53,761 nucleotides of DNA from Nitrospirota bacterium (GTDB lineage: Bacteria; Nitrospirota; Leptospirillia; Leptospirillales; Leptospirillaceae). The notes beneath the pieces are model-generated. The model saw only the letters and a program-made list of their open reading frames with translations. It ran no database searches and was not told the origin of the DNA. Shown here piece after piece: positions 49,206-53,761 of this stretch. The DNA lies in the NCBI GenBank assembly GCA_021806225.1, contig JAJZXW010000022.1:1-53761 (forward strand), read 5' to 3'. How positions within the stretch are numbered: position 1 is the first letter of the stretch; every line of letters begins with the position of its first letter. The position numbers were made by a program, and so were the translations under genes.

Positions 49206-50786
49206 ATGTCCAGATTCGCTTCATGTCGTCCTGGCTTTTTTTCCGTCCTGATTCAGATCCTCATCTTGCTGGCGGCCCCCGGAGGCCTTCACGCGGAATC
49301 GAGGAGCCACCGCTATTACCCGAGCCCCAGCCCGCAGTTTGCCTCCCAGCTCGAGATCGAGACCGTCTCCCTTCTTTTCCGAGACAACAACATTCTCGTC
49401 TCGGACACCCGCCACAATCTGATATTCATGAACGCAAGCGGTCTCACTGAAACGGTCCCCCAGGTCTCGGCCTCCGGAATCCGTCTTCTTCCCGTCGAAT
49501 CCGGACAGGCCGTGGTGGTCGCGGGCAACACACACACCGCCCCCGTCCCCACCTCCCTTCCACAGCCGGCCCTCTCGCTCGGGATCGCCCCCCTTTCGGT
49601 GGCCGAAGCGGGAAATCTCGTCTACATCGCCGACGGATCCGGACGTATCGACGCCCTGAACCTCAGCGCGGGAGAGCAGGAGCTGATCCTGATTCCCGAC
49701 TCGAAGATCCGGATCAATGCCGGAGCCCACATCTCCAAGCTCCTCAAGAGATCACCCACCATGGGCAAGCTTCTGGGAATGGCCACCACCCTTCCCATCG
49801 AGCCGGGGTATCTGTCGGCCATCGCCGGCGGAGGAACCATCCCCCTGGGCACCCTTCCCGTCGACGCCCTCCGGGCGCGGATCAGCCCGATCGCCCTGTC
49901 GGCCAACTCCGACGGACTCTTCATCGCGGGAGAGACGGGACATCTGATGTACCTGAACAACACGACCGCTCCCAGGACTCTTCCCGTCGTCGAAGGTCGG
50001 ACGCTTCGACAGGTGAAGGTCCGGCCGGGACAGATTTTCCTGGCGGCCAGCCGCGGGGGCGAATCCGATCCGGAGCCGGGATCAGACCCCGTCCCGGCGC
50101 TGGCGTCGACAATGAATCCCATCACCCTCGTGGCCAGTGGAGATCGCCTCTTCACTGCCGATCAGGGGGGAGAAATCTTCGAGATCAACCTCTCCTCAAG
50201 CCCCTTATCCCTGCCCGACGTCGATGGAGAGGGTCAGCCGAATCTTCTCGACCCCGGGATGGCGATCCGGATCGCAGGGGGCGGAACACACCTCGTCCAG
50301 GGAACCCCTCTTCCGGCTCTCGAGGCCATGCTCAGACCGCGCTCACTCGCCTACGATCCCCGGGGCATCCTGTACACCGGGGACATCGAGGCCACCCTCG
50401 AGGCCGGACGGATTCTCGCGATCAACGTCTCCGACCATCCGGTCCCTCTTCCCGTCATGAAGCACGGCACTTTCCGAAAGGTCACCCTGGCTCCAGGCCG
50501 GATCCTCTCCATTGCGGGCAATTCCCGCCGACGCCCTGTCGCACCGACGTCACCGACTTCAGCCGGTGACGTCGGCATCGAACCGGTCCAGCTCTCCTTC
50601 CGGAACGGTCTTCTGGCGGTGGGCGACCTTCTCGGTTCCATCGACCTCATGAACATGACCTTCCGGAACCGGCGCGCCTTTCCCAACGACCGCCAGAAGT
50701 CCCTGATCCTTCCCCCCGGGACAATCCTGTCCCTGATGGGAAACGGATTCGGATCCTCCGAAAAACCCAGCGACGAGGTCCCCTGA
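49206..50786 (+). CDS. Exported beta-propeller-like repeat protein
   Basis: A 526-residue protein with a signal peptide (about residues 8-30, ending 'GGLHA'). The mature part is made of degenerate repeats of about 70-90 residues of the type 'SLLFRDNNILVSDTRHNLIFMN', 'APLSVAEAGNLVYIADGSGRIDALNLS', 'IALSANSDGLFIAGETGHLMYLN', 'ITLVASGDRLFTADQGGEIFEINLS' and 'SLAYDPRGILYTGDIEATLEAGRILAIN', alternating with 'IAGGGT' or 'IAGN' turns. This is an NHL-like propeller, suited to surface or matrix contacts. ATG 49206 has a GGGAG-rich site upstream. I do not recognise a specific function. Confidence 0.75.
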   Translation: MSRFASCRPGFFSVLIQILILLAAPGGLHAESRSHRYYPSPSPQFASQLEIETVSLLFRDNNILVSDTRHNLIFMNASGLTETVPQVSASGIRLLPVESGQAVVVAGNTHTAPVPTSLPQPALSLGIAPLSVAEAGNLVYIADGSGRIDALNLSAGEQELILIPDSKIRINAGAHISKLLKRSPTMGKLLGMATTLPIEPGYLSAIAGGGTIPLGTLPVDALRARISPIALSANSDGLFIAGETGHLMYLNNTTAPRTLPVVEGRTLRQVKVRPGQIFLAASRGGESDPEPGSDPVPALASTMNPITLVASGDRLFTADQGGEIFEINLSSSPLSLPDVDGEGQPNLLDPGMAIRIAGGGTHLVQGTPLPALEAMLRPRSLAYDPRGILYTGDIEATLEAGRILAINVSDHPVPLPVMKHGTFRKVTLAPGRILSIAGNSRRRPVAPTSPTSAGDVGIEPVQLSFRNGLLAVGDLLGSIDLMNMTFRNRRAFPNDRQKSLILPPGTILSLMGNGFGSSEKPSDEVP

Positions 50787-50807
50787 CCCGACTCTTCGGG
50801 TCAGGGG
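50780..50807. terminator. Bidirectional hairpin between convergent genes
   Basis: A perfect 12-bp stem: CCCCTGACCCGA (50780-50791) and TCGGGTCAGGGG (50796-50807) with a CTCT loop. It includes the stop codons of both convergent genes (50784-50786 and 50801-50803). No strong T-run, but it should shield both 3' ends. Confidence 0.7.
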
Positions 50808-51733
50808 GTTTCGAAAGGGGACTCCTGCAGGATGAGGGTGGGAACCCCTCCGGAGGGACAGTCAAGGGCAACGGGAACATTCAGGGGCCAGGTCGCCATG
50901 GGGGTTCCATGGCCTGGAAGGCTGGCCTCCATGACAGGGACCTTCCCTACGAGAGAGAGCACGAGATCGGACACCGACGGGGCCGGATCGTCCTCCCGGG
51001 GAATCCATCCCGAAAACGGGCCCACCACGATTCCTGCCAGCCGGTCGAGAGCCCCCGAAAGGAAGAGGGTGCGGAGAGCCCGGTCGACGGCATAGAGCGG
51101 TTCGTCCACATCCTCGATCAGCAGGATGGCCTCCGAAAAATCCGGAAAAAAGGGTGATCCGGCCAGATGCGCAAGGGACTCGAGGTTGCCCCCGACCAGC
51201 CGTCCTCGGGCGCGACCGGAACGCAGGATCCTGGCCTCACCCAGCGGGAGGGGATCCCCATCGCCGATCCTCCCGGCCATCATCTCCCACCAGAGCCAGA
51301 AGGTCTCTTCGTCCCTGAGCTCCCGGGCGTTTGGCCCCCAGAACGTGGTCAGGCACATCTTCCGGGCGAGGGCGGCGTGAAGATAGGTCATGTCGGAAAA
51401 TCCGCAGACGAGGGGAATGCCCTTCGGAAAAAGGGGCTCGGGGCTCTCCCAGGCGCCAAGGAGCCGGATCGCTCCTGCCCCTCCACGATACGAGAGGACC
51501 CCCCTTCCTGAGCCATCCATGACGGCCGAGAGGAATTGCCGCATCCGGGCCCGCTCCGGGGAGACGAGGGAGGAAGAGGGCTGTGGATCACAGAGGACTG
51601 GGGAAAGACCGACGTCGACGAGCCGTTCATGGACCCCCTCCCATTCGGGGAAGGGGGCGGTCAGGCCGGTTCTGACGACAAGAAGGGCATCGCCTGACCT
51701 CAGGGGACGGGAAGGTCGGAGAATCCGGCCCAA
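50801..51733 (-). CDS. ldcA: LD-carboxypeptidase (peptidase S66, muramoyltetrapeptide carboxypeptidase)
   Basis: A 310-residue enzyme that trims the terminal D-Ala from murein tetrapeptides during recycling. The nucleophile is in 'VCGFSDMTYLHAAL' (S113), the Glu in 'LLIEDVDEPLYAVDRALRTL' (near 208) and the His in 'EASLPGHGTPMA' (near 276). 'SYRGGAGAIRLL' is the usual substrate-binding RGG motif, with a small change (A for the usual Y). The TTG start at 51733 has a ribosome site (GAGG) too close to it, so the start is uncertain. It works in the same pathway as NagZ. It follows the RHH gene. Confidence 0.88.
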   Translation of the reverse strand: MGRILRPSRPLRSGDALLVVRTGLTAPFPEWEGVHERLVDVGLSPVLCDPQPSSSLVSPERARMRQFLSAVMDGSGRGVLSYRGGAGAIRLLGAWESPEPLFPKGIPLVCGFSDMTYLHAALARKMCLTTFWGPNARELRDEETFWLWWEMMAGRIGDGDPLPLGEARILRSGRARGRLVGGNLESLAHLAGSPFFPDFSEAILLIEDVDEPLYAVDRALRTLFLSGALDRLAGIVVGPFSGWIPREDDPAPSVSDLVLSLVGKVPVMEASLPGHGTPMATWPLNVPVALDCPSGGVPTLILQESPFETP

Positions 51734-51735
51734 CC

Positions 51736-51993
51736 TCAGGTCTCTTTCATGAGGTAATCAAGAAACATCTCCCGGATCGCTTCCGGAAGGTCCAGTCCCC
51801 TCTCCGAGACCTTCAACAGAAAGGCCTCGTAGAGTTCGGGAGGAACCGCAATCCGGATCGAGCGGTCCTTCGCCTCCGCACCGGGCTCCGGATCCGGAGC
51901 TACCGGAGCGGGCGGAATCTCTCCCGTCTCGATGAAGTCGGATATCCGGGGAGGGCGGACGATGTCGCGCATCGAGGGTCGGGACTGCTTCAT
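51736..51993 (-). CDS. Small ribbon-helix-helix-like partner of ParA
   Basis: An 85-residue protein: a proline-rich disordered N-terminal half (about 15-42) and a C-terminal segment 'RSIRIAVPPELYEAFLLKVSERGLDLPEAIREMFLDYLM' (about 44-82) with the strand-helix-helix shape of ribbon-helix-helix proteins. This is the arrangement of ParG-type centromere-binding partners of small ParA (ParF) ATPases; a mobile N-terminal arm stimulating the ATPase is known for that group. Its start overlaps the parA stop (ATGA), so the two are co-translated. The RHH assignment is by pattern only. Confidence 0.7.
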   Translation of the reverse strand: MKQSRPSMRDIVRPPRISDFIETGEIPPAPVAPDPEPGAEAKDRSIRIAVPPELYEAFLLKVSERGLDLPEAIREMFLDYLMKET

Positions 51994-52631
51994 GGTGACT
52001 CTCTCATCCCGACAGTGACGATCTCTTCCACCAGCGCCCTGTATTCCGAGGAGGAGGGCCCGTCGGGGAAGTAGTCGACGATCGTCTTTCCGGCCGTCAC
52101 CGCCTCCGCCAAGGCGATTCGCTGGTGAATGGCCGTCTCGAACAGGGGAAAGGGAAACTCCCGGAGGGCCTCCACCGATTCGCGCGACAGGCGCGTCCCG
52201 TGTATCTTCCGGTTCAGCAGAAGCCGTGTCAGGAGTCCCGGATTGAGCTGCTGGGCCTTCCGGATGAGGCCGACGATGTCGGTCCCCGACCAGAGGTCGA
52301 GCGGACTCGGCTGGAGGGGAATGATGGCGAGGTCAGCGATGACCAGCGCCGACCGGGTGATCGTCTCCATCCCCGGCGGGGTGTCGATGACGACCAGGTC
52401 GTATTTTTTTGCCATCTTGGGTATTTCCTGGTCGAGGACCGGCATGGGGAGGGCGATGACGCCGACCGGGAAAGGGCCGGATGCGAGCCCCCTCCACTTC
52501 ATGGCGGATCCCTGGGGATCGGCGTCGACGAGGAGGACATCCATCCCCCTGCGGGCGAAAGCGCCGGCCAGGTTGACGGCCGTCGTCGTCTTTCCGCACC
52601 CGCCCTTCTGGTTCGCGATGACGAGAATCAC
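51990..52631 (-). CDS. ParA/MinD-type ATPase, ParF-like
   Basis: A 213-residue ATPase lacking an N-terminal HTH, thus of the small (type Ib, ParF/ParA-Ib) class. The deviant Walker A 'QKGGCGKTTT' (K9, K14), 'LLVDADPQGSAMKW' and 'VVIDTPPG' (Walker B) are intact. Such ATPases position plasmids, chromosome regions or large complexes on the nucleoid. With the RHH partner, it looks like a partition cassette, yet the flanks (creatininase-like, LD-carboxypeptidase) are chromosomal, so it may instead be a cargo positioner. No clear centromere repeats were noticed in the neighbouring intergenic DNA. Confidence 0.9.
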   Translation of the reverse strand: MILVIANQKGGCGKTTTAVNLAGAFARRGMDVLLVDADPQGSAMKWRGLASGPFPVGVIALPMPVLDQEIPKMAKKYDLVVIDTPPGMETITRSALVIADLAIIPLQPSPLDLWSGTDIVGLIRKAQQLNPGLLTRLLLNRKIHGTRLSRESVEALREFPFPLFETAIHQRIALAEAVTAGKTIVDYFPDGPSSSEYRALVEEIVTVGMRESP

Positions 52632-52648
52632 CGAAGCTCTCCTTTTTC

Positions 52649-53374
52649 TCAGGGGGCGTTTCCGAATTCCCGGACGCGGTCCCGGATGACCCGAAAGGCG
52701 ATGTCATAGAGCACCTGGCCTTTCTCGCCCGTCGCGAGAGACGGGTCCGAACCCATCCGTCCGTCCGGATAGAGGGAGCGGAACCGGTCCGGCCCCAGGG
52801 GCCATTCATGGTGCGGATCGGGAGCCTGTCCCGGAGAAATGGGCGTCTGACGGTCCGGGAAAAGGTGCCAGGTCACCGAAACCTCTCCGCAGGTCGCGTG
52901 ATAGCCGTTCACCCCTCCGAAAAACTCCTTCTCCTTTTCCATGACCTCGGGCAGAAGCCACCAGTTGGCCAGGGTGGTCCGACCCTCCGGATGATCCGCC
53001 AGAAACTCGGAAAAGGCGGCCTTCAGGGAGGAATCGTTTCCCCCGTGGCCGTTGACAAAGAAAAAGCGACGGAATCCGTTCCGGTAGAAATTGGACAGGA
53101 TTTCGCTCACGACGAGAATGAGGGTCCGAGGCGAGAGCGAGGTGCTTCCGGGAAAGGCCAGATGGTGGTGGGACATTCCGTAGGCAAGGGTCGGCGCGAC
53201 CAGAATCCCCTCCGCCTCCCCCACCCTGCGGGCCAGCGCCTCCGCGACGAGATGATCGGTCCCGATAAGCCCGTTGGGGCCATGCTGCTCGACCGAGCCC
53301 ACGGGAACGATCAAAAGGGGCGACCTTTTGAGATACCGCTCCACGTCCGGCCAATGTGTCTTGGCGAGTTCCAC
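52649..53374 (-). CDS. Creatininase/MftE family amidohydrolase
   Basis: A 241-residue zinc-dependent hydrolase. Metal ligands lie in 'GSVEQHGPNGLIGTDH' (E29, H31, D40), 'FVNGHGGND' (H110) and 'ATCGEVSVT' (E164). The family includes creatininase, 2-amino-5-formylamino-6-ribosylamino-pyrimidinone formamide hydrolase in riboflavin/F420 synthesis, and MftE peptide maturases. The substrate here is not known; no mycofactocin genes are close. GGGAGG 5 bases before GTG 53374. First gene of a four-gene transcript with parA, RHH and ldcA. Confidence 0.88.
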   Translation of the reverse strand: MELAKTHWPDVERYLKRSPLLIVPVGSVEQHGPNGLIGTDHLVAEALARRVGEAEGILVAPTLAYGMSHHHLAFPGSTSLSPRTLILVVSEILSNFYRNGFRRFFFVNGHGGNDSSLKAAFSEFLADHPEGRTTLANWWLLPEVMEKEKEFFGGVNGYHATCGEVSVTWHLFPDRQTPISPGQAPDPHHEWPLGPDRFRSLYPDGRMGSDPSLATGEKGQVLYDIAFRVIRDRVREFGNAP

Positions 53375-53512
53375 CTGCCCTCCCGATTTTACGGTTCGTG
53401 GCTGACTTCTGATTGGCCCTATCCTACCATAACCGGATCCGGATTGACCTCACCGGACCCGGACCCTCCGCCGGGAAGGGCGTTCCGGCCTCCTGATTTC
53501 AAGATAACTCTC

Positions 53513-53541
53513 TTGCATTATTATTTTTATTGAAATATCAT
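53513..53541 (+). promoter_or_regulatory. Promoter of the metallo-hydrolase gene
   Basis: TTGCAT (53513-53518), 17 bases, TATCAT (53536-53541), in an AT-rich stretch. The leader is about 58 nt. Nothing else is apparent in 53375-53604. Confidence 0.55.
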
Positions 53542-53604
53542 CTGAGGATCTCCGGACCCTGTCAACATCCCGGATCCCAGACAAACACGAAGCAGGGAGG
53601 GTTC

Positions 53605-53761
53605 ATGACCGAGCTCCTGTTCGAAAACGGCGAGCACCGCTACTTTCTTCTGGGATTCGGGGAATCGTCCCGGGAGGAGGGAATCCCCTCCAACCAGTAT
53701 CTCGTCACCCGCGACGGCCAGGCCGTCCTCTTCGATCCCGGCGGCTCCGGCCTCTTCCCCA
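53605..53761 (+). CDS. Metallo-beta-lactamase-fold protein, 5' part only
   Basis: The first 52 codons of a gene cut by the window edge. 'LLFENGEHRYFLLGFGESSREEGIPSNQY' followed by 'LVTRDGQAVLFDPGGSGLF' is the N-terminal strand pattern of oxygen-binding di-iron (FprA/ODP-type) metallo-beta-lactamase-fold proteins. The metal-binding HxHxDH lies beyond the edge and cannot be checked. ATG 53605 has GGGAGG 4 bases upstream. Confidence 0.7.
   Translation, partial: MTELLFENGEHRYFLLGFGESSREEGIPSNQYLVTRDGQAVLFDPGGSGLFP

Noticed and set aside
49163-49450. ATG with a strong AAGGAG site reading out of frame into the exported propeller gene
   Set aside because: The product is low-complexity and antiparallel to the propeller frame's codon pattern; the site probably is fortuitous, though a short upstream frame cannot be excluded.

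Overview
The window reads as ordinary chromosome of a GC-rich, Gram-negative bacterium. Outer-membrane and periplasmic machinery (cellulose secretion, lytic transglycosylase, exported cytochromes), a single class I cytochrome c next to a Spy/CpxP-like periplasmic protein, a tetrahaem NapC/NrfH-type cytochrome, the indirect Gln/Asn transamidosome genes gatCAB and the overall gene style suggest an acidophilic iron oxidiser of the Leptospirillum type (Nitrospirota). That assignment is an inference from gene content; no rRNA or other taxonomic marker is present.

Left edge (1-1246): an AT-richer accessory remnant with three copies of a 23-bp tandem repeat, a small ABM-fold monooxygenase gene and a decayed type I restriction specificity gene (hsdS) broken by at least three frameshifts. 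1247-11251: a cellulose synthesis and export locus, bcsZ (GH8 endoglucanase), bcsA (synthase with c-di-GMP-binding PilZ domain), bcsB, a TPR/beta-barrel exporter (bcsC-like) and a MinD-like bcsQ whose P-loop lysine is arginine. 11764-15480: a 1,238-residue protein made almost wholly of Sel1 repeats. 15679-18474: cytochrome c, a Spy/CpxP-like protein and an RhlE-type RNA helicase behind a strong promoter and a leader of about 300 nt.

18489-28483: a glutamine amidotransferase gene meets, stop codon to stop codon, a minus-strand operon murI - rph - rhodanese - ABC-F ATPase - DHH phosphoesterase - rdgB - nagZ - HTH-like protein, with many overlapping starts and stops. hsp20 and an RsuA-like pseudouridine synthase follow. 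28484-33489: a regulated divergent region with a CRP/FNR-like palindrome, then a lytic transglycosylase, a DUF5069 protein and a pair of M16 proteases, one catalytic and one lipoprotein without the zinc site.

33703-48575: two long minus-strand operons. One runs gatC - panD - gatA - gatB - exported protein - NapC-type cytochrome - enolase - ftsB, followed by a 29-residue basic AURKAIP1/COX24-type protein and an anchored protein. The other runs DUF502 - glmU - glmS - beta-propeller protein - UvrD/PcrA helicase. 48653-53761: a one-TM protein divergent from an exported propeller protein; then creatininase-family hydrolase - ParA - ribbon-helix-helix protein - LD-carboxypeptidase; and the start of a metallo-beta-lactamase-fold protein cut by the window edge.

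A common thread is cell envelope: peptidoglycan precursor supply (glmS, glmU, murI), recycling and remodelling (nagZ, LD-carboxypeptidase, lytic transglycosylase), division (ftsB) and matrix export (bcs). I see no tRNA, rRNA, CRISPR array or intact transposase gene. Coding regions are densely packed and translational coupling is common.
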